A stretch of 64,000 nucleotides of DNA from Nannobrachium achirus (taxonomy: Eukaryota; Chordata; Actinopteri; Myctophiformes; Myctophidae), in contig OY997650.1 in assembly GCA_963921795.1 (NCBI GenBank), forward strand, positions 2,039,205-2,103,204. Direction: 5' to 3'. Below the pieces are notes generated by a model, which searched no databases, had not been told where the DNA came from, and was given only the letters and a program-made list of their open reading frames with translations. A program made the position numbers and the translations under genes. Position 1 is the stretch's first letter; the number at the start of each line of letters is the position of its first letter. Of this stretch, positions 10,803 to 23,600 are shown one piece after another.

Positions 10803-10982
10803 CATTGTGTGTTCTATCCGTCTGTCTTTCAATGTCATATGAGATACTTCAATGGTTTCCTATGGAAATAAGCCTTTTCTAGGATCTCCTTTTAGCCGAC
10901 CTTGTACCAGTGAACTGTACCGTCATGAAACTGTACCTTTTCCTATGCAAACTGACAATAAAGTCTTCAATCAATCAATTGA
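10803..10982 (+). mobile_element. 3' end of a second TTGA-tailed LINE
   Basis: Matches the 3' untranslated region of the LINE at 7766-10686 in the opposite orientation (GTCTTTCAATGTCATATGAG, CCTTGTACCAGTGAACTG), ending in AATAAAGTCTTCAATCAATC. The two copies face each other. Confidence 0.82.
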
Positions 10983-11557
10983 TTGCAGTATTAATATTTT
11001 TACTTATGTAAATAAATTGCCTACTTTCCCTACTTTAAAAAAAAAAGGAACGGCTCTCTATACTGCGAACAGGATCCCATCGTTCATTTCAAAGAGCCGT
11101 TCAAAAGACTCGAGTCGTTCGCGAACGTCCCACCGGTAGTAACTTGGTGAGTGTTGAGTTTCACTGAGGAGCTTCAAAACATTCAAAACATCAACAAAAG
11201 GTGGGTTTTTAATCCTTTTATTGTTCTGTTTTCACCTTAAAACGCCGCTAACAACCCGGAACCAGGCGTTTTACAACTTATAACAACTTATAAAGAGACG
11301 TTTAGACAGCAGAACTACAAGTATAAATAACAGTACTAGCCCCTCCGTTAGCACGTTAGCATTAGCAGCGGCTAAAGTTGAACAACTTTTAACTTTTGGT
11401 TGAGTTGATAAAACCAGTGGTGTAAAAAAGTACTCACATTTTGTACTTTATTAAAAACTATCAATACTGTAATGTAGATGTAGTCCGTTACAAGTAAAAG
11501 TCTGGAATTCAAAATGTACTTGAGTAAAAGTACGAAAGTATTGGCATCAAAATGTAC

Positions 11558-11861
11558 TTAAAGGAGCTATAGTCAACTTGTTCTTGAAACAACGGGTGAT
11601 AAAATAAAAATAATGTTTCGAAAATATTCTATAAAAAAATAAGCTTCATATGTGTGTTTGTGTTTCTATTAAAAAATGACCACAAAAAGCGTAAAATAAT
11701 GATACAATAATCATTTTGGCTTTGTTTACATCCCTCTTCTATTCTTTTATATGGATTGATAAGGGATGTAAACAATTATTATTATTTATAAAATATTTTC
11801 GAAACATTATTTTTATTTTAGCGTCCTTTTTTCAAGAAAAAGTTGACTAAAGCTCCTTTAA
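11558..11861. mobile_element. TTAA-flanked foldback MITE, copy 1
   Basis: Flanked by TTAA on both sides, with long inverted arms starting AGGAGCTATAGTCAAC and ending GTTGACTAAAGCTCCT; nearly the whole element is self-complementary. A TTAA target suggests piggyBac-type mobilisation. A second copy is at 46684-47078. Confidence 0.8.
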
Positions 11862-12576
11862 AGTTGTGTTGATTCAGTGAACGTCATGATGAACCCTTAA
11901 ATGTTCTTTTAAAGGCGATTCACAGCAGATTAAAGTTGTTGCTTTTATTAGAGGATCATTTATTATTAAAGGGACGTTTGTTGTTGTTTGTAATAGCAGT
12001 GGTTCCCAAGCACTGGGTCGGGACCCGTTTGTGGGTCGTGACTCGTGGACACATTTTTATGGGTCCCCTGAGTTTTTAGTTTCCCTACGTTTTGGTTTTT
12101 GATTCAAAATATTTTCAAAAATCATAAAAAAGAGAAGAAAAAAAAAACTTTTTATTCATTTATTAAAAACTAAATTCCACGATTCCATGAAAACTATAGA
12201 ATATTTTGTTACAATTCAATGCTGTATTGATGTTGGAATTGTGTAGACTTATTGTAAATTAAGTACGGTAATGCCGATGTTTAATGTTAATTGAACGAAA
12301 CCAAATGGACCCTTACGGGAAAACACAGCTGATCTCTACAAGTTGCTAACAAAACACTCGTCCTGTGATGGAGTATAAATTCACATCATCACAATCATGT
12401 AATAATTATGCTGGGTCTTGTAAACTAGTGAGACCCTAGTTTGATCTTTTTGATCGTTGTTTGATCTTTGATCGTGGTAGATGTTAGATTTGTTATTTAT
12501 TTTTTAATCTCTGGGATCCTAACCTACACTGTAACATATTGTGTTAATTGAACTATGAGAGTGTACACAATTCAAT

Positions 12577-12578
12577 TA

Positions 12579-12610
<32 letters not shown>

Positions 12611-12658
12611 TATTGAAGGATTTTAGAAGTTTCATGACAGTACAGTTAACTGGTACAA
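12577..12658 (-). mobile_element. LINE tail fragment abutting half a hairpin
   Basis: A GATT run and about 55 bp of LINE 3' sequence (CATGACAGTACAGTTAACTG, TACAAGGT) end directly at 12659. There the right half of the GATCTACAAGCTCAC hairpin begins (GTGCTTGTAGATCTGCTG). The left half is absent, so the insertion was accompanied by deletion. Confidence 0.7.
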
Positions 12659-12840
12659 GGTGTGCTTGTAGATCTGCTGTTTTCACTAGTTTAGTACATT
12701 TTATAGATGATAAATACAAAACGAACGGTTTTGGACATACAAGGTTTCCACCCGACAACGACGATATGCTATAAATATAAGGTGCTGGGATTAAAATATA
12801 TTTATGGGGTGCCCTGAGACAAAGAAGTTTGGGAACCCTT
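12659..12840. mobile_element. Partial hAT MITE of the TTTCACTAGTT family
   Basis: Homologous to the right part of the element at 21037-21415: half hairpin, TTTTCACTAGTT, ACATTTTATAGATGATAAAT, then GGGGTGCCCTGAGACAAAG and an end close to GTTTGGGAACC. Confidence 0.7.
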
Positions 12841-13215
12841 TGGTCTAGAGGTCTACTCGCTACAGGCCGTGTCACAGTGGAACCAAATGGACCGTTTGTA
12901 ACGGACCTGTAAGCTTCCATTCAGTTCATGACTGAATAATTTAGCTGGGGGACCCCCCCTGCCAAGGACCCCTGGGAGTGGATCCCTGGAACGTGTAAGG
13001 TTCCATTTGGTTTTTAACGGTTTCTATATCAGTTGTTCTCCAACCTTTTCATGTCAAGGACCCTCGGGCCGCGGACCCCCACCTGAAAATATTAAAGTAG
13101 GGACCCACCCCGAAATAAGAAGGTTTGAGTTTGAGCTGATTTAGAATGTAACTACTGGTACTAACTACATACTTTTTGAAAGCAGTCGCAACGGTTACAA
13201 AGACAAACTCTAAAA

Positions 13216-13658
13216 CAGGGGTCTTCAACGTTTTCAGGCCAAGGACCCCTTAGTTGAGAGAGAGAGATGAAGCAGGGACCCCCACAACCTGTTCATAGAT
13301 TCCATATAGTTTCATTGTTTGACAGCACAATCATCAGTGTATTTTGGATTCATGTCAATTTGTGTTTTCAGATATTTAACCACTTGAACCATCAATACTT
13401 AATACACTTGACATTTCACTCTGTACTTAGTCTGCTCGTTTCCCCCTCTGTATCTGCCAAAAAAAATGTGAGCTTGTAGATCTGCTATTTTTGGCTAAAG
13501 TTCTCAGAATATGGACGCTAGGGTTCAAGTGGTTAATATAAAAAAGGAGAAAAAAAGTTGCTATCACTCAAAGATTTCGAGGACCCCCTGTAGGTTACAG
13601 ACCCCTAGGGGGTCTGGGGACCCCCTAGGGGTCCCAGACCCCCTGTTGAAGACCCCTG
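13216..13658. mobile_element. hAT MITE with exact 8-bp TSD
   Basis: Ends CAGGGGTCTTCAAC and GTTGAAGACCCCTG are perfect inverted repeats. The target duplication is CTCTAAAA at 13208-13215 and 13659-13666. A second MITE is nested at 13376-13536. A related copy, reversed, ends at 47767. Confidence 0.95.
13376..13536. mobile_element. Nested TTAA MITE carrying half of the hairpin
   Basis: TTAACCACTTGAACC and GGGTTCAAGTGGTTAA are the inverted ends including the TTAA target. Inside, 13468-13494 is the right half of the GATCTACAAGCTCAC hairpin. The homologous region at 47446-47515 has both halves. Confidence 0.85.
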
Positions 13659-14097
13659 CTCTAAAACACTTATGAATCAACACGGTAGTTAAAGATACAG
13701 GAGAGACGAGCGGAGTGAATTATTTGCCTTTACGCTTTCAAAGCAGTAAATAAAAATGTAAACATTGCAGCTATTGTTGCAGTTTTCAGGTGGTTCATAA
13801 TTACTAGTAACAAAGTGCATTGTATTTGAGTACCGTTAGGCTGCTTCACATTTCTTACTATACTTTAGATGTGTATATTTGTAATTATACTTTTGCCTTT
13901 CACTATCATACATTTCATGGACAGATGTTGTTTTGACTTTCTAGGGTAAACGTAGATCCATGAATGAAACCCTTTTTCAACTTGGTAAAAGAGCAGATCT
14001 ACAAGCTCACAAATCACACATTTGTACTTCTGAATGCACTTTTGAACACTTAAAAAATAAGAAGCAAGCAAGCACTGTCTCCAGCATTTAAAGGAGT

Positions 14098-14406
14098 AGT
14101 TCACCCCCAAAATGACTTTTCTTTCTCCTATTGATTACTCACACCATGGACACTTCAGTTCAATAATATTTGTTTGTATTTGTCGCATTCCTAAGACAAA
14201 AAACTTTTAAATCTACCCCCATTGATTCCGTATGGGCACCCAAATACCTTTGGGTCCCCATCCGGAATCAATGTTGGTAAATGTATTGTAATCAAATTAT
14301 AGTCTTAAGAATGCGACAAAAAACTAAAAATATTATTGAACTCAAGTCTCCATGGTGTGAGTAATCAATGGAAAATAAGTCATTTTGGGGTGAACTACTC
14401 CTTTAA
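14098..14406. mobile_element. TTAA-flanked MITE, AGGAGTAGTTCACC family
   Basis: TTAA at 14098-14101 and 14403-14406, with long inverted arms beginning AGGAGTAGTTCACCCC. The centre at about 14211-14270 is a further palindrome (CCCCATTGATTCCG). One-sided copies lie at about 18835-19037 and 52950-53142. Confidence 0.88.
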
Positions 14407-14654
14407 ACTCAATTGCAACGCTAATGTGTAACTCTTGTCTTGTAGTTGAGCAACATTTAGTGTGTATTACGGTACATTGACTCAACAGTGCTGTGGTCTG
14501 TTGAGAGCTTTGTTACGTCAGTGATAATGATGACAACACAGTGTGTCATACCAGGAGAATGAGACACATGCAGCCCAGAGCGAGTCGGAACGCTATCACT
14601 GCCAGAGAAACAAGCACGCAGCTCTATGAAAACATGCCCAAAATACGTTACTAG

Positions 14655-15179
14655 CAGTGTTGATTTTGTCGACTAAAACTATGACGAAAAAATGTTTGTC
14701 GACTGTGTTTTTTTCACTGACGAAAACGAAATAAAAACTAAGCTGTGATGATTAAAACTAAGACTAAATATATTGACAATTTCGTCAACAAAATAAAAAC
14801 TAGACTAAAACGTTAGGGAGGGACTGGTGGAGAAGAGTCATTTTATGTTTGGTTGCTCTCAGGTGTTGCGTGCTGAAAATAGCAGATCTACAAGCTACAA
14901 GTACAAGTAGATTATGCTATTTTCAGCACACATATTTTGAGCACACAACCAAGTGTAAAATCAGTCATTACGATGCCATCAAGGCCTGCCAAAATACATT
15001 TCAGTTGACTAAATCAACAGTAGATTTAGTTGGCTAAAATCTTATTATATTTAGTCGACTAAAATTAGACTAAAACTAAAACTTTTCAGGTGACTAAATT
15101 ATGACTAAAACTAATTGACATTTTATTCAAAAGACTAAGACTAAAACTGAATCTAAATTTGCTGTCAAAAACAACACTG
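14655..15179. mobile_element. hAT-type element with a central hairpin
   Basis: Ends CAGTGTTG and CAACACTG; flanks GTTACTAG (14647-14654) and GTTACTGT (15180-15187) match in 6 of 8 positions. The interior is rich in GACTAAAACTA words. The GATCTACAAGCT-type hairpin lies at 14870-14929, near the middle. Confidence 0.8.
14870..14929. repeat. GATCTACAAGCT hairpin with GTGCTGAAAATAG arms
   Basis: The outer arms GTGCTGAAAATAGC and GCTATTTTCAGCAC are perfectly paired, an outer sequence seen in no other full copy here. The inner part is shortened (CTACAAGCTACAAG). Confidence 0.85.
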
Positions 15180-15209
15180 GTTACTGTTACAATCTCCTGG
15201 GGTTGACAC

Positions 15210-15656
15210 TAGGGGTGGGCGATATGGTGGTAAATATCGTTGAGACGATACAATGTCTCCACGATAAGCCTTTTCAGAGGTATCGTATATATCGTGATAC
15301 AATTGAGGGAGCCTTGTAAAAAATCCTGTTTAATCGTTAATACAGAGATTCATTGCAGAATTCAATTTAAACCTGCATTTTGGTCTAAATCAGTAGTTCT
15401 CAAACTTTACAAATGTCAAGGTCTCCCCTTAACTTTGACAGTCCATTTGGTTTCATTTGTATACTGTCAGAGTTATGTACTTGTAAAGTTCAATTTAGAC
15501 CTCCCAAAAGGAACCCAGAGAGTCTAGTTTTTGTCAAGTAACTTGAAAAATAACCATAAAAACCAACATGAAAAAGAATCGTGATAAAATCGTGTATCGT
15601 GATACAGCTTTGGGAGAATATCGTCATATTGTATTTTTCCATATCGTCCACCCCTC
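15210..15656. mobile_element. hAT MITE with exact 8-bp TSD
   Basis: Ends TAGGGGTGGGCGATAT and ATATCGTCCACCCCTC; target duplication GTTGACAC at 15202-15209 and 15657-15664. Same family as 26225-27911 but without a recognisable GATCTACAAGCTCAC hairpin. Confidence 0.92.
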
Positions 15657-15817
15657 GTTGACACTAAGGTCTCAGAGGCACTTGCCCATCAGGCAAGTAC
15701 AGGTCATGTTCTACTTGCCCATGCGAGGCGTTGTGAGCCTGTAGATCTGCTGTTTTTGGGAGGAAAAAAATAAATAAAACAAATCTTGTAGTCAACATGG
15801 GACAGTTTCCTCTTTAA

Positions 15818-17249
15818 GGGCGGATTCACACTGCAATCCGTTTGATTAGAACTGATTCTGAAAACGGTTGCTGGTTCACGCTGGCCAGCATTCACATTGG
15901 CAGAACTTCTGGCCTCCCGGGAGATCACTAGCACTATATATCCCGGTCCTATAGGTGGCGGTATGCACATAGTGTCATCAACTATGCGACATTGCTGATG
16001 CTGGTCGGGTCGCCAATAAATTCAGGCACGAAAGTTGGTGTAACAATCCAATGACGCGCGACAGCGCAGTGTGGAACAGTCTTGGGTCTCGCACCCCCCA
16101 CACCTCGACAACTGTTTAACAAAGAAACAAGCCTATTTGCATATCTATAGACCTGTATAGTAGGTGTCGAGCGACGTTCGCTGATCTACAAGCTCACAAT
16201 GCCTCACATCCGCGACGCGTTGTGAGCTTGTAGATCTGCTATTTTCCAGGCGCATAAACGTGCAGAATGATGAGCGAGACGTGCAGCGCAGCGCACGTTA
16301 TATTTTTATTATTTAATAATCAACGTGGCCTACAATTGAAACGCTTTCACAAGCCACAGTGTGGCTTAATATTCACATTAAGGGTAACAAGCACGTCAAG
16401 CAGACACAGCAGTGCACAAATAACACCGTTAAAACAAATAAAACTTCTCCGCTAGGCCAACTCTGCCCCGGTCCCCGTCGCAAGCAGCGCGCAGTAGAGA
16501 TGAGACATTCGCGAACGATTCGACTCTCTTGAACGGCTCTTTTAAATGAACGATGGGATCCAGTCCGCAGTCGCGGGACTTTAGTAGGCTAGATTGTTTA
16601 CTTCTTGGACTTGGACATCCGTTTGTGCTGTGGCAGGTTATTTAATATGGGATTTTGACAGCTTGCTTCTTCCTCTTAACGGAGCACCGTCCCGGCTCCG
16701 AATGTTTTAACGGAGCGGCGGTGAATGTTTTAACGGAGCGGCGGTTCTGGCCGTTCCGTCTCACTTTCACCCCTGCTCAGTGCGCTGGTGCGAGACAATA
16801 AATAACTGTCGCCAATTGCTACTTCTCTCAATTGGAAGTACATGACACCAGTCCAGCGCACCGCAGTAGTAGGCTAACTGGTGATATAAAAATATATAGA
16901 GCCTACATTTTTGACTCCTCGACTCAAACAATTGGCGTTTGAGTCCTACAAGCAAGCAATCTCTCTGTTAGACCAGGCCATGTCGACAACTGTTACCCAG
17001 TGTTTATTTGTGGCGACGCCTGACTCGTCCACTTTATATGAGGTTACGTTCCGGTTTTGTGGACGGTTGCTTCACACTGCAGCTCACCGGTCTCGAGGTC
17101 GCACAATGCAGTCTCGAGACTACCTCTTGAGGTGGTTTCGAGGCTATCCGTTTCTGAGGAAAACCGCACGCTTCACACTGTCAAAACCGGTCAAAACATC
17201 TGCCAAGTAGCCTCGAGACCGGTCCCGAGACCGCAGTGTGAATCCGCCC
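15818..17249. mobile_element. PIF/Harbinger-like non-autonomous element (1.43 kb)
   Basis: Ends GGGCGGATTCACACTGC and GCAGTGTGAATCCGCCC are perfect inverted repeats flanked by TAA (15815-15817, 17250-17252), the three-base target typical of PIF/Harbinger. No transposase was found. It contains the hairpin at 16182-16238 and palindromic GGTCTCGAGG words near 17080-17215. Confidence 0.85.
16182..16238. repeat. GATCTACAAGCTCAC hairpin inside a PIF-like element
   Basis: TGATCTACAAGCTCACAA and TTGTGAGCTTGTAGATC surround a CG-rich centre with partial pairing (GCCTCA, CGACGCG). Confidence 0.88.
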
Positions 17250-17422
17250 TAAAAGGAGATGTTATCAGTCTGGTCTGGGTTCACTGACTTCACTTATTCT
17301 GTGATCTACAAGGTACCAACATAGTGTAATTTATATTCTGCTACGCCTTCTTAATTTATACTACTATCGATATCGATATGACAGTAATTCATGTTTAATT
17401 AATGTTTAATTAATGTGTTTGT

Positions 17423-17596
17423 CTACAGGTAGAAGATGCACTATTAGCGCTATGAGAGTAATTCATGATTAATTAATGTATGTATATTAAGGTAGAAGAT
17501 GCACTATTATCGCTATGAGAGTAATTAATGTTTAATTAATGTTTAATTAATGTGTTTATCTACAGGTAGAAGATGCACTATTATCGCTATGAGAGT
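17423..17596 (+). repeat. Triplicated start of tspan14 coding exon 1
   Basis: Three copies of acceptor, ATG and first codons, with ATGs at 17436, 17499 and 17573 (spacings 63 and 74 bp). Each repeat ends just after GCTATGAGAG. Copy 1 keeps the CTACAG acceptor but hits a stop at codon 4. Copy 2 has TTAAG in place of the acceptor and stops after nine codons. Only copy 3 continues into the exon. If copy 1's acceptor were used, the mRNA would carry two very short upstream ORFs. Confidence 0.88.
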
Positions 17597-17653
17597 GCGG
17601 AGGTCAGCTGTTGTTACAAATACCTCATGTTCAGCTACAACGTCATCTTCTGG
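17573..17653 (+). CDS. tspan14: tspan14 coding exon 1
   Basis: 27 codons from the ATG to VIFW, then GTGAGT. The exon body begins at 17566 after CTACAG, leaving 7 nt of leader. It encodes the N-terminal cytoplasmic tail, with paired cysteines (SCCYKY) as likely palmitoylation sites, and the start of membrane segment 1. Confidence 0.95.
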
Positions 17654-20600
17654 GTGAGTCTGCCTTCCATTCATAACATTACGTACACGCACACACTAGG
17701 GCTGTGAAAATGTGCCAAAAATAGCATTCGAATATTCGCCCGAAAATCCACCGTTGATTCGAATAAATTCGAATATTCGAAAATAACGAATAATTCGAAG
17801 CATTCGCACTTCGAAGCTGTTTATTCTAGACAGTCGCTTCTATCGCTTTTTTTTTTTTTACTGTGTGCAGGTCCGCGTTGGTCAGGGACGTGCAAAGAAT
17901 GTTAAGAGAGGCAGGGGCTGACATTTCTAAAAGGGCCTTTTGGTGGACAATTCTCTGTTAAAAGGGCAGGGGCTCAAGCCCCGTTTGATGTATGTGTGCA
18001 CGTGCCTGCGTTAGAGCAGAATCAGATCGTCTTGCAAAGCGTGCCTCACTCACAGCAGCTGTGATTGAGTTGAGTTGGAACAGCCACGACATGAAATGAG
18101 CAATTATAATCACACCAATGGATTATGTTTTGGTTTGAACAAAATTGGGTAGTCTACAAGAGAAGTGTGAGTGACGGAGGAAGTTTTACCGTTACCGCGT
18201 GGCTGCGTGCGGGGAGATTGACTCGGTGAGAGAAGAAATCCATGCTTTTCTATAGTGTTTTCGGTGGAGAAGTCTCGTTGTTGTATGCCTTCCCGTCACT
18301 ACTAAATGAGTCGCCCGTTTCAGCTCGACTCGTTAATCATTCTGAATCAACGTGAGCCAGTTTAAAAGCACTGTGTGTGCACTGCACTGTGCACTGTCTG
18401 CGAGGCGGACGAGTGCATCTCTCCACTCCGACATGTGACGGCCAGTGACAGTGTGAAGGGAAAGTGAAGCAGCTGGAGGTTTATTCTTCGCTGTATGACG
18501 GTGTCGCTAAATAGGCACCCTTAATGTACAAGCTCACAACGTAATGAACGTATTGGATCAGCGACGTATTGTGGACTTGTAGATCAACCCACTTTTGCAG
18601 CAGCGAATGGAGACTTCTGCCTTGCGAGACCAGCCACCTTTTAACGTTCCATGCGCCCAGAATCTCGCGAGAAGTGCGGTAGATTTGTTTTAATTAAATA
18701 TAAATTAATTCGAAGCTCCATTTTTTACGTTCGAATATTCTTTTATTGTTAACGTTCGAACGAATCTTCGAATATAGAATATTCTTTCACACCCCTAGCA
18801 CACGCACACACGCAGCCACAAAAAATGGATTATAGTAAATTTACCCCCATTGATTCCGGATGGAGACCCAAATGCATTCGGGTCCCCATCCAGAATCAAT
18901 GGGGGTACATTTATTGTAATCAAATTATTGTCTTAGGAATGCGACAAAAAAAACTAAAAATATGAGGGAACTCAAGTCTCCTTGGCATGAGTAATCAATA
19001 GAAAAATAAGTCATTTTGGGGGTGAACTACTCCTTTAAAGTGCCAAAATAGCAGATCTACAAGCTCCCAACGCGTTGAGATTTCAAATAGCCAAGGTATA
19101 AAATAGGGCTAAAGTGGGTTAATGTGTGTTTTTACTGTTTTATAGTATTATCATTTATATCTGCAAAGCAGATCTACAAGCTCGCAGCACGGCACTCGAT
19201 GCCGCGCTGTGAGCTTGTATATCTGCTATTTTTCACTGGTTAAAGCATCCAATAATCCTAGGCCCTAAATGGTAGTTAGTTTCCACCCCTGCACGGTGTT
19301 GCACGCGGAGCCTCAGATAAGGTGTCAAGGTGCTTCCTGTGAAGGCTTACACAACAGGATGTGTAGTCATGGCGACAGGACAAACGTCAGGACGTTTCCA
19401 CCTCGGTTTGTGCAACACCACAAACGCTGAATTTACCAGAAAACAGCCTGGGTGTAAACAACTCATCATATTAACCCTCTAAGAACTGAAAAATAACTAG
19501 ACTTTACCAAGAAACACTCTGGGTGTAAACAACTCATCATATTAACCAACTAATCCAGTGTTTCTCAACCACTGGTCCTGGGGACCTTTGGTGTGCCCCT
19601 GAGAAGGGTCAAGTGTGCCCCTTGAAACTGCTTGAAAGCCAGTATTGTATTTATAATTTTAAAAATGATTTAAAACTAGTGAAAACAGCTGATCTACAAG
19701 CACACAACGCCTCGTGGTGCGAGGCGTTGTGTGCTTGTAGATCTGCTGTTTTCACTACTGTTGTGCGACAGCCTTGTATGATGAAGCAGGGCTTTACTTT
19801 GTGAAGAAACTTCCAAATTTGAAACTTGGAGATACAAGGTTTCTTCCCGACAGTGCCCATGGATTCTTGGGACATGAAAAGTGTTGAGAAACACTGAAAT
19901 AAGAACTGAAAAAGAACTAGAATTTACCAAGAAACAGGCTGGTTGAAAACACCGCCTCATATTAACCCATTTAGGCCTAGAATTATTGAATGCTTTAACC
20001 AATGAAAAATAGCAGATATAGATCTGCTATTTTTGAAAAAGTTGTGAAAATGTGCGCAAATCTTTGACTATATGTATTTTCAAAGCGAACGCTTGTTAAC
20101 TCAAATTTTGCTTCTGGGTGGTCCCTTGAACTAAATATTTTGAGATGGGGGGTCCGTGGCCAAATACATATCATTTTGGGGGTCCTTGACAGGAAAAGGT
20201 TTGAGCACCACTGACATAGTAGTCTCTCAAGAACAGACTAACCCCCCGGCTCCACCGGTCGCGTCGAGCGTCGCGTCAACGTTGGGAATGCTCCCGTTTT
20301 AATCAATGAAGGGTGGCTCCACTGCCGACGTCGCCGTCCGCGTCGGACGCTCCCTTGACGGCGTCCAAACTCAAAAATCGCCCCGGTTCAATTTTTTGAC
20401 GGCGTCCACAACGTCCAGTCATGTATAAAATATGAATAAATGCTTTGTGTATTAAATGTAGGATATATACGTGCGTTTCTGCTGTTGGCTATCCATTCAC
20501 AAGGGTGACTAGATGTCACAAATGTAATTATGTAATTACAGCGGTCTACTTTGATACAATCATGTATAAAGACAACAGGCTATAATCATGACAAAACAAA

Positions 20601-23600
20601 GTGGTCAGTGGTGCATTGCTGCTCTCTGCTGTGAACATAGTGTGCTCTATATGTTCACATTCAGGTCACAAATAGTTATATTCCTGTTTGAAAGTGATTT
20701 TCATGTTGTTTTGGAAATGGGCTATATTGGCCATAGAATGAATACCTCACAGTCACAGCCGCTGCGCTGCGGTGGAGCCGGTCGGACGTCAAAGTGACGG
20801 CGTCAATGACGCCGTCAAGACGCAGAGCAGCGCGACGCCGCCTGTGGAGCCCTGGGGTAACTGAGCTCCAGTTGAGTGAAAAGGACCTTTTCTTTGACGA
20901 TGGCTAAGCCAGATTGCTGACATAGAAACATAGTTTTTTTTTTTTAAATCTTAGAAGGATTCAAAAGACACTTATAATAATCGGGTCAAAATTCAAATTT
21001 TCATGATTTAAAAAAAATAGCAAAAATTTTCCTCGCAGCATAATCACTAAAATATCGTCACTGTCGGGCAGAAACCTCGTATCTCCAAGTTTCAAATGTC
21101 TACGTCTTTTGGTAAAGCAAAGACCTGCTTCATCATACAAGACTGTCGCACAAAACTAGTGAAAACAGCCGATCTACATGCACAGTTGTGTGCTTGTAGA
21201 TCTGTTGTTTTCACTAGTTCAGTACATTTTATAGATGATAAATACAAAATGAACTGTTTTGGATATACAAGGTTTCCACCCGACAACGACGATATGCTAT
21301 AAATATAATGTGCTGGGAGTGAAAATTATAATGTATGATTAAATTATAATGTAGGGGTGCCTCGGATTAAAAACATATTAATTGGGTGCCCTGAGACAAA
21401 AAGGTTTGGCAACCCCTGGTGTAAACAATGCCTCATCATATTAACCCTCTAAGAACTGAAAAATAACTAGAATTGACCAAGAAACAGCCTGGTTGTACAC
21501 ACCGCCTCATGTTAACCTTTTATACCAGAAACAGCCTGGTTGTACACACCGCCTCATGTTAACCTTTTATACCAGAAACAGCCTGGTTGTACACACCGCC
21601 TCATGTTAACCTTTTATACCAGAAACAGCCTGGTTGTACACACCGCCTCATGTTAACCTTTTATACCAGAAACAGCCTGGTTGTACACACCGCCTCATGT
21701 TAACCTTTTATACCAGAAACAGCCTGGTTGTACACACCGCCTCATGTTAACCTTTTATACCAGAAACAGCCTGGTTGTACACACCGCCTCATGTTAACCT
21801 TTTATACCAGAAACAGCCTGGTTGTACACACCGCCTCATGTTAACCTTTTATACCAGAAACAGCCTGGTTGTACACACCGCCTCATGTTAACCTTTTATA
21901 CCAGAAACAGCCTGGTTGTACACACCGCCTCATGTTAACCTTTTATACCAGAAACAGCCTGGTTGTACACACCGCCTCATGTTAACCTTTTATACCAGAA
22001 ACAGCCTGGTTGTACACACCGCCTCATGTTAACCTTTTATACCAGAAACAGCCTGGTTGTACACACCGCCTCATGTTAACCTTTTATACCAGAAACAGCC
22101 TGGTTGTACACACCGCCTCATGTTAACCTTTTATACCAGAAACAGCCTGGTTGTACACACCGCCTCATGTTAACCTTTTATACCAGAAACAGCCTGGTTG
22201 TACACACCGCCTCATGTTAACCTTTTATACCAGAAACAGCCTGGTTGTACACACCGCCTCATGTTAACCTTTTATACCAGAAACAGCCTGGTTGTACACA
22301 CCGCCTCATGTTAACCTTTTATACCAGAAACAGCCTGGTTGTACACACCGCCTCATGTTAACCTTTTATACCAGAAACAGCCTGGTTGTACACACCGCCT
22401 CATGTTAACCTTTTATACCAGAAACAGCCTGGTTGTACACACCGCCTCATGTTAACCTTTTATACCAGAAACAGCCTGGTTGTACACACCGCCTCATGTT
22501 AACCTTTTATACCAGAAACAGCCTGGTTGTACACACCGCCTCATGTTAACCTTTTATACCAGAAACAGCCTGGTTGTACACACCGCCTCATGTTAACCTT
22601 TTATACCAGAAACAGCCTGGTTGTACACACCGCCTCATGTTAACCTTTTATACCAGAAACAGCCTGGTTGTACACACCGCCTCATGTTAACCTTTTTATA
22701 CCAGAAACAGCCTGGTTGTACACACCGCCTCATGTTAACCTTTTATACCAGAAACAGCCTGGTTGTACACACCGCCTCATGTTAACCTTTTATACCAGAA
22801 ACAGCCTGGTTGTACACACCGCCTCATGTTAACCTTTTATACCAGAAACAGCCTGGTTGTACACACCGCCTCATGTTAACCTTTTATACCAGAAACAGCC
22901 TGGTTGTACACACCGCCTCATGTTAACCTTTTATACCAGAAACAGCCTGGTTGTACACACCGCCTCATGTTAACCTTTTATACCAGAAACAGCCTGGTTG
23001 TACACACCGCCTCATGTTAACCTTTTATACCAGAAACAGCCTGGTTGTACACACCGCCTCATGTTAACCTTTTTATACCAGAAACAGCCTGGTTGTACAC
23101 ACCGCCTCATGTTAACCTTTTATACCAGAAACAGCCTGGTTGTACACACCGCCTCATGTTAACCTTTTATACCAGAAACAGCCTGGTTGTACACACCGCC
23201 TCATGTTAACCTTTTATACCAGAAACAGCCTGGTTGTACACACCGCCTCATGTTAACCTTTTATACCAGAAACAGCCTGGTTGTACACACCGCCTCATGT
23301 TAACCTTTTATACCAGAAACAGCCTGGTTGTACACACTGCCTCATGTTAACCTTTTATACCAGAAACAGCCTGGTTGTACACACCGCCTCATGTTAACCT
23401 TTTATACCAGAAACAGCCTGGTTGTACACACCGCCTCATGTTAACCTTTTATACCAGAAACAGCCTGGTTGTACACACCGCCTCATGTTAACCTTTTATA
23501 CCAGAAACAGCCTGGTTGTACACACCGCCTCATGTTAACCTTTTATACCAGAAACAGCCTGGTTGTACACACCGCCTCATGTTAACCTTTTATACCAGAA

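Larger units (their letters stand above)
19430..19985. repeat. Ancestral longer units of the 47-bp satellite
   Basis: Units of about 77 bp (ACCAGAAAACAGCCTGG, TCATATTAACCCTCTAAGAA, AAATAACTAGA) occur at 19430-19555, 19897-19980 and 21418-21480. The 47-bp array at 21481 looks like a shortened unit that then amplified. An hAT MITE (19556-19896) interrupts them. Confidence 0.75.
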
